The notes under the pieces: model-generated
Databases searched by the model: none
What the model was told of the DNA's origin: nothing
Seen by the model: only the letters and a program-made list of their open reading frames with translations
Position numbers and translations under genes: made by a program
Origin: Panax quinquefolius
Lineage: Eukaryota; Streptophyta; Magnoliopsida; Apiales; Araliaceae
DNA length: 64,000 nucleotides
NCBI GenBank assembly: GCA_020205615.1
Contig: JAINUW010000633.1
Location: forward strand, 496,001 to 560,000
Reading direction: 5' to 3'
Shown here: positions 11,868 through 22,883 of the stretch, in pieces
How the letters are laid out: the number at the start of each line of letters is the position of its first letter
How positions within the stretch are numbered: position 1 is the stretch's first letter

Positions 11868-12554
11868 ACTAGCGCTCAATGGGAGGCACCCCATTATCTC
11901 TCTTCTCTCTTCATGTTTAATTCTTTGTGCATCATATTTATTTCTTCCTTAAGTTTAATTCTATTTGTTCATGTCTATTCCCCCCCCCCCCCCCGATGTT
12001 TAATTCTTGAGAGTATAAAATTTTTGACACAAGTTTTAATAGAGCTGAATGCATATATCATTTTTGATAGGAATAACATATAAATAATTTTGGATATACA
12101 TTCATTCATTCATGTTATTCAGTACAAATTTTGATTTGGAAATTAGTATGTCTCATTTTTGTGAATGCTTGTTATGCAAGTTTGATTGTTCGTGGAAAGT
12201 TAATGTTGGATACTTCTTGTGCAAAATCGTTCGATTGGTGCAAAGCATGGTCCGATAGTTGGATAGTATAGATTTACGTGTAACAAGCACCAACTCAAGG
12301 CATTCTAATCCTCTCAGCTGCGTCTGCCGCCCATATATAGCCTAATCTCAGCGCCCACGCCAAGCACCACGCGCCTGCGCCATATTAAAGCTTTGACTCG
12401 GCGTGACCGCGCCCGAGTCTAGTTCTAGAAAACGTTAAATGTTTTTAAAGCGTAAACGACCCCACTTCTTATATAAGTTACAACTTCCTTTAGACGTGCG
12501 CCTTCCCATCTTCTTTCAAAACCGAAGTGTTACTGTCGACGTCAGGATATTTAC
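11868..12554 (+). other. ATH-b post-pol noncoding region
   Basis: Right after the pol stop comes CAATGGGAGGCACCCCATT, a common feature just after pol in Athila elements. The segment holds a 15-base C run (11980-11994) and a GC-rich patch (about 12310-12425) that stands out against the AT-rich surroundings. A TATATAAG word is near 12472. An envelope-like ORF, found in some Athila elements at this place, was looked for and not seen. Confidence 0.6.
12550..12554. repeat. CHR-2 target-site duplication, left
   Basis: TTTAC precedes the LTR. The right copy is TTTAT at 22678-22682. They agree at four of five bases. Confidence 0.65.
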
Positions 12555-13679
12555 TGTGATACTCCTAAAACAGGTATACATTACCCATCTTGAGTCGCCA
12601 AATACATGCTACAAAATTCAAATACAACTTAATTATACAACAGTCGTGTAAAATACGACAAAACATAATCTAAGAGTTTTAATAAGAATATTGTCATCTT
12701 GACAATATCCACACTCAATGGAGTCCTCATTACATTTATTGACACACTATTTAACAGAATAGTGAGGATTACTAATGCTATCATCTGGACCGTCACTCCA
12801 TTCCCCGACTAGTCCTGGCTACATTCTCATTTCCTGAAAAAAACGGTGAAAGAAAGGGTGAGGTCAACTAGCCCAGTAAGAAATATTATGACTACGATAA
12901 TGCAGAATAAATTATCATTAGCCTTCAGCAATGTTAAACTTATAGAATATAATAGACAACAAGTTTAACTTCAGCGGAACAAGCAATCCATTAGAAGAGT
13001 CAAGTAAAGTATAAAATCTACCATCTTCTATGATTTAAAAAGTTTTTCATCAACTTTATCATTGGGACTCAGCTTAATAAATAAAATCGAATCATCCCTG
13101 CATCACGACCAATGATATTCATGTAATCATCAATGGTCATGACTATACCGAATAATCCCTGGTAATAATCACACCAACAATTGTCCATCAATGAACTATA
13201 GGCCAATGAGGACTTTTACCACATCATTCGTCACATTACAGTCATGATGATACCGAATAATCCATGGTCATAATCATACCAAGTCCATCTATGCACGTAA
13301 GCCAAAGATGACTTTCATCACAATATAAGCATGAGGATGATGACAATGACATAATAATTCAATAAAACAAGTTCAAGGATAAATTTTAAAGATTTGTAAT
13401 TTTAATTTATCCAGAAATCAATAACATCTAGATTGTCAACATGATACTTCTTTGTGGAATAAAATTCAAGAATGCTCAGAAGAATATTTCCATGAAAAGA
13501 TACTGGATGACGCGTAAATAACAAAGATATTCCACTAATTTCATGGAGTATAGAAGCCAAAACTTAAACCAACTGAGTATAATAGAATATATGAAATCAG
13601 AATAAATTTTTCGCCGCCATGCAGAATCCACGAGATGATCATTTCCATATTTTAATAAGGAATGAATACGAAGGCTCAT

Positions 13680-14160
13680 TCACCATGCATGTGATAATCC
13701 ACATAGACATGTTATTCCAACAAAATAATAAAGAATGGAATAACAGAAGAATTCATCATGTATCCGATAGACCGCATGCATGAGTTATTACAATGTAATA
13801 ATAAAGAATGGAATAACAAATGTAATTCACCGTGTATGCGATAGACATTACGCATATACGTTATTCCTACAGAATAATAAAGAATGGAACCGGTCACGCG
13901 CGAATCCGCATGCAGACGGGATACTTCAATGAATAATAAAGAATGGAATCGGGTCATGCGTAATTCACACGCATGTGATATTCCAAATGTAATAATAAAG
14001 AATGAAATAACAACAGAATTCACCAGGCATGCGATAGACTGCACAAACAAGTTATTCCAACAAAATAATAAAGAATGGAATAACAAAAGAATTTTACCAT
14101 GTATGCGGTACTTCTCATAGACTGGTTATTCCAACAGAATAATAAAGAATGGAATAACAA
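13680..14160 (-). repeat. Leader hairpin tandem array in CHR-2 3' LTR
   Basis: About six units of 65-80 bp, each with the TTATTCCA / TGGAATAA inverted arms around a spacer containing TTTATTATT. It lies downstream of the TATA box in transcript direction. Confidence 0.8.
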
Positions 14161-14351
14161 CCCTTACGAGTATTGAGAGAAAATAACTCTCTTCATGAAT
14201 ACGAAAGAATAATACCCATTACCTTAGAAAAAACTAGATACTGGAATAGTTAGGTAGCAGACTTCTCTTCTTCTTTCTCTCTATAATTTCTCTCTATAAT
14301 AATTGTTCTATAGCTTTTGTGAATTGGTAAGAAATGAAGGAAGAATGAGCT

Positions 14352-14361
14352 TCTATTTATA
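14352..14361 (-). promoter_or_regulatory. TATA box of CHR-2 3' LTR
   Basis: TATAAATAGA on the minus strand, at the same place relative to the array as in CHR-1. Confidence 0.7.
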
Positions 14362-15529
14362 GGAATATATAGTTTCGATAATTGCACGTTTTGGGGCTCA
14401 AAATATTAGAGTATAATACATTCCTCTTTTTCTTCATTTTTAATTTAGTCCTGCAAGTATTATCAAACTTGCACCACCTCCCCTAATAGTAAATAATGTG
14501 AATCAATATTTCAATCATGTGAATCAATAGTTATAATCATGTGAAAATACGAATTATAGTATAGTACCTCCATATATACCTCCATTTTTAACTTACTCAT
14601 GCAAGTATTATCGATCTTGCACCAACTCCCCTAATAGTACAAGAATGTGAATCAATAATACACACATGTGAACAAATAGTTATAATCATGTGAATTAATA
14701 GCAATTAATTGCTCATTTATCCGATTAATTACCCGACTGGTCAGTATTACTTCCAGACATCAATTAATATAAAAATAAATGTCAATTTCCACTAACACTA
14801 ATAATTCCAACACAATGGAACTATCAATTTCATCTTTAATCAACACGAACTTATTCATCATTAATATTCTAACTCACAATATTTAACAAAATGTGTCGCT
14901 CCGTGAAAGAGGGCTTTTTCGATAAGGATTTCTCCTTATTGGTAGCATAATTAGATGACCAAACCTCTCCTTGACAAAACTTCTAGACATTATAAATAGT
15001 GCAATTTAATAATATGAATAACTTTATCATCTCAATTATTGATTTAATAATATAACATATTATGCAGATGATATTGTGACAATAATTGAATCAATAATAT
15101 GAGAGATATGATGCAGCAATTACTGTAACAATAATTGAGTATAACTGAGTGACTTCTCACGTAAGCATCAATAATCAATACAGTGTGCTACTATGCAACC
15201 ACACGTATTACTATACTTTTACTACCGGGTAGTTCAACAGTTTTAACGGTAACACATTCGTTGTTATTTTTATTAAATGATAATTATGTCATTTTCTAAC
15301 TACGACAATACTTTCGTTGTGGGGTCGACCAATGATTGTGTCGTCGTACGAATATTCCCTGTTAAAACGAATATTCCCCAACCAATCGAATATTTTATAA
15401 CCACTTGTTTACTTTGCAAAATTTATAAATATTACACACAACTATAACATTATATCAAATCCACACCATAGTATTCAAAAATATATTTCAAGAAAATTAT
15501 TCTTTATTCATAAAAGTTGGGGTCTTACA

Positions 15530-15545
15530 GCCTCCCCTTCTTATA
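15530..15545 (-). promoter_or_regulatory. CHR-2 polypurine tract
   Basis: The minus strand reads TTATAAGAAGGGGAGGC directly before TGTAAGACCCC. It overlaps the last codons and stop of pol (DDEIL-stop at 15541). Confidence 0.88.
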
Positions 15546-15849
15546 AAATTTCATCATCGAAATTAGGGTACATACCTAGTATATCAAAGAGGTGAGGATA
15601 TCTTGACTTCATCTCAGATTCTAACTCCCAGGTCATTTCTTCCACATAGTGGTTTCTCCACAAAACTTTTACTTGAGGTATAACCTTGAAGCGTAGAATA
15701 TGATCCTTCTTATCCAAGATTTTAATAGGTAACTCTTCATACGTTAAATCTGCTTCTATCTCATCTGGTTCTAATTCAATAATGTAGTTTGGGTCTTTCA
15801 CATATTTATGTAACATAGATATATTAAAAATGTTATGAATACGAGACAT
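15541..15849 (-). pseudogene. CHR-2 pol C-terminus with chromodomain
   Basis: A 102-codon open segment begins SRIHNIFNISMLHKYV and runs through EADLTYEELPIKILDKK into the chromodomain core VKVLWRNHYVEEMTWELE, ending SRYPHLFDI...DDEIL at the natural terminus. The pattern V-K-W-x-x-x-x-x-E-x-x-x-T-W-E corresponds to the group II chromodomain of plant chromoviruses, thought to direct integration to heterochromatin. The segment itself is intact, but it is separated from the integrase core by a frame break near 15850-15907. Confidence 0.88.
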
Positions 15850-17139
15850 ACTTGGCGGTAAGGCGAGTCTATCCTACTCGATTGAGGATTATAAATGGGC
15901 CAATGAATCAAGGATTGAGCTTTCCTATCTTTTCAAATCTCATAACCCCTTTCCATGGAGCAACACGTAACAAAACATGATCTCCAATATTGAATTCCAC
16001 GTCCTTTCGATGAAGATCAGCATAACTCTTTTGTCGATCTTGTGAGGTTTTTATACGTTGTCGGATCGTTTGAATCTTTTTCGTAGTCATACGTACCAAA
16101 TTCGGTCCCAACAACATTGCTTCACCCACCTCATCCCAGCATACTGGAGAATGAAACTTTCTTCCATACAACGCCTCAAATGGAGCCATGCCAATACTTG
16201 CTTGATAACTATTGTTGTAGGAAAACTCCACCAATGGAAAGAACTTGTCCCAACTTCCCTTGAAGTCAAGGACACAGAGTCTTAATAAATCTTCAAGAGT
16301 TTGAATAGTCCTTTTCGACTGCCCATCCGTTTGAGGATGATATGCCAAACTAAATCGTAAATCTGTGCCCATAGCTTTTTGCAAACTAACCCAAAATCTT
16401 GAAGTGAATCTTGGGTCTCGATCAGAAACTATGGATAGTAGCATACTATGCAATCTTACAATCTCATTTATGCACATACTAGCAAGACGTTCAAGTGTAT
16501 AAGTTTCTCGTATCAGTAAGAAATGAGCAGAGTTGGTCAATATATCAACAATGACCCAAATCGCATCTATGCCTTGAGAAACCTTGGGAAGACCAGTAAC
16601 AAAATCTATGGTAATGTGCTCCCACTTCTATTCTGGAATTTCAAGTGGTTGCAATGGACCTTTTGGCACTTGATGCTCCACCTTGACTCGTTGACAAGTT
16701 AGACACCTTGAGATAAACCCCGTTATCTCTCTCTCTTCATATTGCTCCATTAAAATGTATGTTGAAGATAACGATACATTTTGGTACTCCCAGGATGGAT
16801 TCCAAATGGTGTATTGTGCGCCTCCATCATGATTTTATACTTCAAGTCAGAATTGTTAGGAACACAAAGTCTGGAGTTGACACAAAGTATTCCTTCTTCA
16901 TCGATTCTTGCTTCCAGAATAGCACCTTCTTGCACTTTCTTCCTCAAACACATCAGTTCCAGGTCTGTAGCTTGAGCAGCTTTAACTTTATCGATTAAAG
17001 TCGGTTCAATTCGTATATTCGCCATCATCACTTGGGTCCCTAGAGTCTTTAACTCTATTTCCATCCTTTCCAAGTTATAAAAAATGGGCCTTTGCATTGA
17101 CAATATTTCACTCGTGCCCGCATATGATCTTCTACTCAA
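15850..17139 (-). pseudogene. CHR-2 integrase, third catalytic residue changed
   Basis: From 17139 leftward the frame reads the RNase H tail, a linker, and the zinc module with HPGSTKMYRYLQHTF and CLTCQRVK. The core follows with DAIWVIVD (first Asp region), VSDRDPRFTSRFW (second Asp) and YHPQTDGQSKRTIQTLED. In the last motif chromoviruses have SER where this copy has SKR, so the catalytic Glu is replaced by Lys (codon 16313-16315, one G-to-A change). The tail FNIGDHVLLRVAPWKGVMRF matches the GPY/F-type C-terminal domain. There are stops near 16748 and 15907. CHR-3 keeps Glu at this position. This copy should be integration-dead independently of its frame breaks. Confidence 0.88.
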
Positions 17140-17427
17140 TACGTCAGCTACTGCGTTCGCTTTTCCAGGATGGTATTGGATGGTATGATATTAATCTTTC
17201 AATAGCTCAAGCCATTATCGTTGTCGCATGTTGAGTTCCTTTTGAGTGAATAAATATTTGAGGCTTTTATGATCCGTATAGATCTCCACGTTCTCTCTAT
17301 ATAGGTAATGCCTCCAAATCTTAAGCGCAAAAATGACTGCTGCCAACTCTAGATCATGAGTAGGATAATTCCTCTCATATTCTTTGAGTTGTTGTGAGGC
17401 ATAGGCTATGACTTTCCCATGTTGCAT
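17140..17427 (-). pseudogene. CHR-2 RNase H domain
   Basis: The open segment at 17215-17427 reads [38 protein letters not shown] (Glu helix), [14 protein letters not shown] (third acidic residue) and the QRRWLEL-type continuation, broken by a stop at 17214. A VVADALSR-like block (here with changes) follows near 17140. The first acidic strand lies upstream at about 17430-17470, where DTSGKGLG can be read. The order and spacing are normal for Ty3/gypsy RNase H. A stop and small changes inactivate it. Confidence 0.85.
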
Positions 17428-17469
17428 GAGAACACATCCTAACCCTTTGCCCGAAGTATCATCAGAGAT

Positions 17470-18141
17470 GACAAATCCTCCGAGCCGATGGTATTGCGTA
17501 GCAGTCTTTGAAATGAGTCTCCTCTTGAGTTCTTGAAAACTCTTCTCACATTTCTCGCTCCAACCGAATTTGTATCTTTTCGAGTCAGCTGAGTTAATGT
17601 TGTAGCGATTCGAGAAAACCCTTCTACGAATCTCCGATAATAACCAGCTAAGTCGAGAAAGCTACGTACTTCGGTAACTGACTTAGGTTGCTCCCAGCTT
17701 TAAATTGCTTCAATCTTTGCTGGGTCAACAGATGTTCCATGATTTGATATTACGTGCCCAAGGAATGCAACTTCCTCAAGCCAGAACTCGCATTTCTTCA
17801 ACTTGGCATACAGTTTATTTTCACGAAGCTTTTGGAGTATCAGCCTCAAGTGTTGCTCATGGTCTTCACGGTTTTTGGAGTATATGAGGATGTCATCAAT
17901 AAAGACAACCACAAAGTAATCCAAATATTCCTTAAATACTTGGTTCATCATGTCCATGAAGGCTGCAGGAGCATTATTCAATCCAAAAGACATGACTAGG
18001 AATTCATAATGCCCGTACCGAGTTCTGAAAGCAATCTTTGGAATGTCATCAGTTTTAATCTTCAACTGATGATATCCAGAACGAAGATCAATCTTTGAGA
18101 AGAATTTGGCTCCTTGCAACTGGTCAAACAGGTCATCAATA
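17470..18141 (-). pseudogene. CHR-2 reverse transcriptase, N-terminus deleted
   Basis: RT begins abruptly at [25 protein letters not shown] and continues through [22 protein letters not shown], the catalytic FIDDILIYS box (Asp-Asp codons 17892-17897) and the [23 protein letters not shown] and GHVIS blocks. The fingers part normally present between protease and this point is missing, compared with CHR-3 about 29683-30145. The join at 18138-18141 is at a shared TATT, suggesting a short-homology deletion. The open part is 140 codons; beyond 17700 it is degraded. It could not make an active polymerase. Confidence 0.88.
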
Positions 18142-18209
18142 GGTTGGTTAGGAATATAAAAGCTAACAACCTTACGAAAATAATCGATTTTAGCATGATG
18201 AGTAGTTAA

Positions 18210-18584
18210 CTAATCAATCCCTAAAATCACATTAAATGCAAGTATTTTCAAGGAAATAAGATCGATGGGTAATGTGTGGTTACCGATTTGAATCAAACAA
18301 AACTTATAAATAGTGGATTTAATGAAGGTTTCTCCCAACAAAATTTCAACAGATAAGTCAAAGTCTAATTTCTCTGGAGTCAAATTTAAACGTTGAGCAC
18401 AAGTAGGAGAAATGAAAGAATGGGTAGAACCGGTATCAAATAAAGTATAAACTTCACTAGAGTTTATGATTAACTTACCCGTGATCACCTCATTCAGATT
18501 CCTCGCTTTTTGGGAGGTTACGACAAACGCTCTCCCTTGAACTATCAGTTTTGTCTTGTTTGAGACACCCTTTGATGCCTCCAT
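18210..18584 (-). pseudogene. CHR-2 aspartic protease
   Basis: A 124-codon open frame begins within the nucleocapsid-protease spacer (SNKTKLIVQGRAFVVTSQKA). It contains the active site TLFDTGSTHSFIS (Asp-Thr-Gly-Ser codons 18426-18437) and the C-terminal FNVILGID motif, where a stop replaces the following Trp-type codon. DTGS is the canonical triad, unlike the DLGA of the Athila elements nearby. The domain reads complete but is preceded and followed by broken frames. Downstream comes [16 protein letters not shown] and then the RT deletion join. Confidence 0.88.
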
Positions 18585-19689
18585 CCCAGCTGGACTTGAC
18601 TTTGGTGCACGATAAAATCGGGCTAGGTGACCTTTTCCATAATTGTAACACGCTTTAGACTACATCGCGTAGTTTGGACGGATGTGTCCTTCCCCTCCAC
18701 ATTTGTAACATATGACCGGCGTTCGTTCTCCTTCCTTAACAACAGGTGCTGGTGCTGACGTCTTTCCATCATTGTTGAATTTCCTCTTCTTGAAATGTCC
18801 ACTCTAATTGTCATGGCCATGATTACCACCGAAATGATTACCATTTTTGGCATGTTGATTCCCTCTATGTTTGTTGTCACCGCTTCAATGACTGCTACCG
18901 CTGGTGTTATCGACTTGTCGACTGATCTCTCTTGGTTGGGTTGACTCATTATCGTGCTCCAATAACTGAGCCATATTCCCAACATCTAAATACAAACACA
19001 GTTTGTGAGAAATTAGTTATTGACATATCTCGGGTTTCAAACCTCTTAGAAACATTTGCATCATTCTCTCCTCATTATCAACCAAGTGGGACGCAAACCG
19101 AGATAACTCGGCAAACTTAGCTTCGTACTGCGCCACGGTCATATTGTTTTGCTCAAGCTTGATGAACTCTACCTCCTTCATGTGATGAATACTTTCAGGA
19201 AAGTACTTGTCATTGAACAGCTCTTGGAACTTCTCCCAAGACATTTTGAAAAGCGGAAAGTTGAGTACGCTTTACTGATTCCCACCAAGAATGCGCCGCC
19301 CGCCGCAACATGAATGCGGCAAGGGGAACCTTTTGCTCCTCGGAGCATCCCAAGACATCAAAAATTTGGTTGATCTTCTTTATCCACATCTTCGCCTTAA
19401 GTGGTTTTGGCTCTCCAAAAAACTTCGATGGTCCCAGCTCTTTAAACTGCTTAGCAGTGATCGTCCAAGAGTTGTCAGTGTTTCCACCTGCATTTTGGAC
19501 AGGTGCCTCCCTCTCCTGATGTTGCATGAATTGAATAAAACCCCTAAACATTTCATCGTTCATCATTTGATCGTTGTTGTTTACCTGAGGATTATTGTCT
19601 TCCTGTTGCACATTATCCTGGGTATTAATCTGTGGTGACTCAACGATCTCATCTGCTTCATTGCTTATCTCAACATTTTTGGATGCCAT
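18585..19689 (-). pseudogene. CHR-2 gag with zinc knuckles
   Basis: The start is chosen at the ATG of 19689 (MASKNVEISNEADE), shared with the starts of CHR-3 (28136) and CHR-5 (56797). An acidic Asn/Gln-rich N-terminus precedes the capsid domain (TAKQFKELGPSKFFGEP, KINQIFDVLGCSEEQKVPLAAFMLRRAAHSWWES). A frameshift near 19240 leads to SWEKFQELFNDKYFPES...YEAKFAELSRFASHLV and MFLRGLKPEI. The nucleocapsid follows: CYKCGGEGHIRPNY and a second knuckle CYNYGKGHLARFY, both with damaged cysteines. Stops occur near 19016, 18800 and 18660. Gag binds genomic RNA and builds the particle. This copy is broken. Confidence 0.88.
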
Positions 19690-19862
19690 TTTCAAATACT
19701 GCCACAAAACAAGGGTTAATTAACATATCACATATTATCCCTATACTCTGAATGACCAATTAAATACCAAATAAACTTAGGTAGGTCATACTAGCGAAGG
19801 AATTCCCCGTCTCTCCCCTCCTAGTTCTTGTCTCACATCTCAGCCAGGAATCATATCCCTAA
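19690..19862 (-). other. CHR-2 leader between primer site and gag
   Basis: A noncoding spacer similar to that of CHR-3 (27967-28135) and CHR-5 (56624-56796). Conserved across copies; no separate motif was identified. Confidence 0.6.
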
Positions 19863-19874
19863 GCTTTGATACCA
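19863..19874 (-). promoter_or_regulatory. CHR-2 primer binding site (initiator tRNA-Met type)
   Basis: The minus strand reads TGGTATCAAAGC two bases inside the 5' LTR end. The initiator-Met complement is TGGTATCAGAGC, so there is one mismatch. Confidence 0.85.
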
Positions 19875-21002
19875 ACTGTGACGCCCCCAAAACAGGTATA
19901 CATCACCTATAATGAGTCGCCAAATACATGGTACAAAATTCAAATACAACTCAATTATACAACAGTCGTGTAAAATACGACAAAACATAATCTAAGAGTT
20001 TTAATAATAAAATTGTCATCAAGACAATATCCAAACTCAATGGAGTCCTCATTACATTTATTGTCACACTATTTAACAGAATAGTGAGGATTACTAATGC
20101 TATCATCTGGACCATCACTCCATTCCCCGACTAGTCCCGGCTACGTTCTCATTTCCTGAAGAGAACGATGAAAGAAAGGGTGAGCTCAACTAGCCCAGTA
20201 AGAAATATTATGACTATGATAATGCAGAATAAATTACCATTAGCCTTCAACAATGTTAAACTTATAGAATATAATAGACAACAAGTTTAACTTCAGCGGA
20301 ACAAGCAATCCATTAGAAGAGTCAAGTAAAGCATAAAATCTACCATCTTCTATGATTTAAAAAGTTTTTCATCAACTTTATCATTGGGACTCAGCTTAAT
20401 AAATAAAATCGAATCATCCCTGCATCACGGCCAATGATATTCATGTAATCATCAATGGTCATGACTATACCGAATAATCCCTGGTAATAATCACACCAAC
20501 AATTGTCCATCAATGAACTATAGGCCAATGAGGACTTTTACCACGTCATTCGTCACATTACAGTCATGATTATACCGAATAATCCCTGGTCATAATCATA
20601 CCAAGTCCATCTATGCACGTAAGTCAAAGATGACTTTCATCACAATATAAGCATGAGGATGATGACAATGATATAATAATTCAATAAAACAAGTTCAAGG
20701 ATAAATTTTAAAGATTTATAATTTTAATTTATCCAGAAATCAATAATATCCAGATTGTCAACATGATACTTCTTTGTGGAATAAAATTCAAGAATGCTTA
20801 GAAGAATATTTCCATGAAAAGATACTGGATGACGCGTAAATAACAAGGATATTCCACTAATTTCATGGAGTATAGAAGCCAAAACTTAAACCAACTGAGT
20901 ATAATAGAATATATGAAACTGCAAATGGATTTTCGTCCGCCATGCGGTAATTCACGTAGACAGATCATTTCCATAATTTCATAAGGAATGAATATGAAGG
21001 AT

Positions 21003-21420
21003 CATTCACCATGCATGTGGTAATCCACATAGACAAGTTATTCCAACAGAATAATAAAGAATAGAATAACAGAAGAATTCACCATGCAAGCGATAAAGCA
21101 CACGCATGTGTTATTCCAATGTAATAATAAAGAACGAATAACAAATGAATTCACCAAGAATGCGATAGATCCAGATGCAGAAAGTTATTCCAATGTAATA
21201 ATAAAGAATGGAACCAGGTCATGCGTAATCTACATACGCTTAGAATATTCCAACGTAATAATAAAGAATGAAACCAGTCATGCGTAATTCGCATGACGTG
21301 ATATTCCAATGTAATAATAAAGAATGGAATAATGTAAGAATTTCACCGTGTATGCGGCAGATTGCAGATGGCAAAGTTATTCCAAATGTAATGATAAAGA
21401 ATGGAATAACAACCTTTACG
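21003..21420 (-). repeat. Leader hairpin tandem array in CHR-2 5' LTR
   Basis: About five to six units with TTATTCCA / TGGAATAA inverted arms. Several units carry CAATGTAATAAT at the position of CAACAGAATAAT in other copies. Confidence 0.78.
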
Positions 21421-21603
21421 AGTATTGAAAGAAAATAACTCTCTTCATGAATACGAAAGAATAATACCCATTACCTTAGAAAAAACTAGATACTGGAATA
21501 GTGAGGTAGCAGACTTCTCTTCTTCGTTCTCTCTATAATTTCTCTCTATAATAATTACTCTATAGCTTTTATGAATTGGTGAGAAATGAAGGAAGAATGA
21601 GCT

Positions 21604-21613
21604 TCTATTCATA
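21604..21613 (-). promoter_or_regulatory. TATA-like box of CHR-2 5' LTR (mutated)
   Basis: The minus strand reads TATGAATAGA where other copies have TATAAATAGA. CHR-5 shows the same A-to-G change in its 5' LTR (54372). Confidence 0.55.
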
Positions 21614-22677
21614 GAAAAATATAGTTTCGATAATTGCACGTTTTGGGGCTCGAAATATTACAGTATAATACCTTCCTCTTTTTCTTCATTTTTAATTTAG
21701 TCCTGCAAGTATTATCAAACATGCACCACCTCCCCTAATAGTAAATAATGTGAATCAATAGTTCAATCATGTGAATCAATAGTTATAATCATGTGAAAAT
21801 ACGAATTACAGTATAGTACCTCCATCTATACCTCCATTTTTAACTTAGTCATGCAAGTATTATCAATCTTACACCAACTCCCCTAATAGTACAAGAATGT
21901 AAATCAATAGTACACACATGTGAATAAATAGTTATAATCATGTGAATTAATAGTAATTAATTACTCATTTATCCGATTAATTACCCGACTGGTCAGTATA
22001 ACTTCCAGACATCAATTAATATTTAAATAAATGTCGATTTCCACTAACACTAATAATTCCAACACAATGGAACTATCAATTTCATCTTTAATCAACACGA
22101 ACTTATTCATCATTAATATTATAATTCACAATATTTAACAACCGTGTCATTCCCGGAAAGAGGGGGCTTTCCGATAAGGATTTCTCCTTATTGGCGCACA
22201 ATTAGATGACCAAACCTCTCCTTGACAGAACTTCTAGACATTGTAAATATTGTAATTTAATAATATGAATAACTTGGTAATATTTGAGTATAACTGAGTG
22301 ACTTCTCACGTAAGCATCAATAATCAATAACGTGTGCTACTATGCAACCATGCGTATTACTGTACTTTTACTACCGGATAGTTCAACAGTTTTAACGGTA
22401 ACACTTTCGCCGTTATTTTTATAAAATGGTAATTATGTCGTTTTCTAACTACGACAATACTTCCGTTGTGGGATCCACCAATAATTGTGTCGTCGTACGA
22501 ATATTCCCTGTTAAAATGAATATTCCCCAACCAATCGAATATTATATAACCACTTGCTTACTTTGCAAAATTTATAAATATTACCCACAACTATAACATC
22601 ATATCAAATCCACACCATAATATTCAAAATATATTTCGAGAAAATTATTCTTTATTCATAAAAGTTGGGGTCTTATA

Positions 22678-22883
22678 TTTATTGTCCCTTTTATGTTCTT
22701 GTCTTTTGGTGTTCTCATGTTAGATGAGATTTGTTTGAAAAAACAAGTTGTGAAAAGGTCCGACATTATTATGTTGACGATTGGACTGTAAGAGTTTCCA
22801 GTTAGTTTTTTAAATGGTTGTACCAACACAACTGAGAAAAGGTTTGCACATTAACCACGTGATATAACACTATTAAACTGGTC
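22678..22883 (+). other. Flank between CHR-2 and TAT LTR, origin unresolved
   Basis: This AT-rich noncoding stretch begins with the right target-duplication copy (TTTAT, 22678-22682). It is either the continuation of the ATH-b 3' region or the outer end of the TAT LTR. No boundary motif decides it. Confidence 0.4.

Larger units (their letters stand above)
8963..12554 (+). mobile_element. ATH-b: Athila-type Ty3/gypsy pol fragment with 3' region
   Basis: A plus-strand Athila fragment begins mid-frame just upstream of RT (YAFLNY... IIISSALT), passes through RT, RNase H and integrase, and ends in the post-pol noncoding region. CHR-2 is inserted at 12554/12555. The flank resumes at 22678 with about 200 bp of uncertain origin. 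No LTR, gag or protease of this copy is visible. It is a different copy from ATH-a: opposite orientation and overlapping coding content. Confidence 0.88.
12555..15529 (-). repeat. CHR-2 3' LTR
   Basis: This LTR is about 2975 bp. On the minus strand it runs from TGTAAGACCCC (15529) to the end at 12555. It contains the TATA box (14352-14361) and the hairpin tandem array (about 13680-14160). In the array, several units read CAATGTAATAAT where CHR-1 reads TAACAGAATAAT. It is noncoding apart from spurious short frames. Confidence 0.92.
12555..22677 (-). mobile_element. CHR-2: complete chromovirus (Tekay/Del-like), internally deleted
   Basis: A 10.1-kb minus-strand element has both LTRs, PPT, primer site and gag-pro-pol in canonical order, ending with an integrase chromodomain. 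Flanking 5-bp sequences TTTAC/TTTAT are a plausible target duplication. It sits in the 3' region of ATH-b. The coding region is damaged by frameshifts, by loss of the N-terminal part of RT, and by a Lys codon at the third integrase catalytic position. The two LTRs differ by a roughly 105-bp deletion in the 5' LTR. Confidence 0.92.
19877..22677 (-). repeat. CHR-2 5' LTR
   Basis: This LTR is about 2801 bp, ending (minus) in GGGGGCGTCACA at 19877 and starting at 22677, where the expected terminal TG is mutated (CTTATA on plus). It holds the hairpin array (about 21003-21420) and a TATA-like word (21604-21613). Near 22275 it lacks about 105 bp (an AT-rich stretch) that the 3' LTR retains at about 15022-15130. 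Confidence 0.92.

Noticed and set aside
11868..12554. Envelope-like ORF expected in some Athila elements
   Set aside because: No ORF with signal or membrane segments was found on the plus strand; the only frame of note (12439-12651) runs into the CHR-2 LTR.
13712..14120. Frames of 78-124 codons on both strands in the CHR-2 LTR array
   Set aside because: They repeat with the tandem unit (SLLFCWNI-type repeats) and reflect the array, as in CHR-3, CHR-4 and CHR-5.
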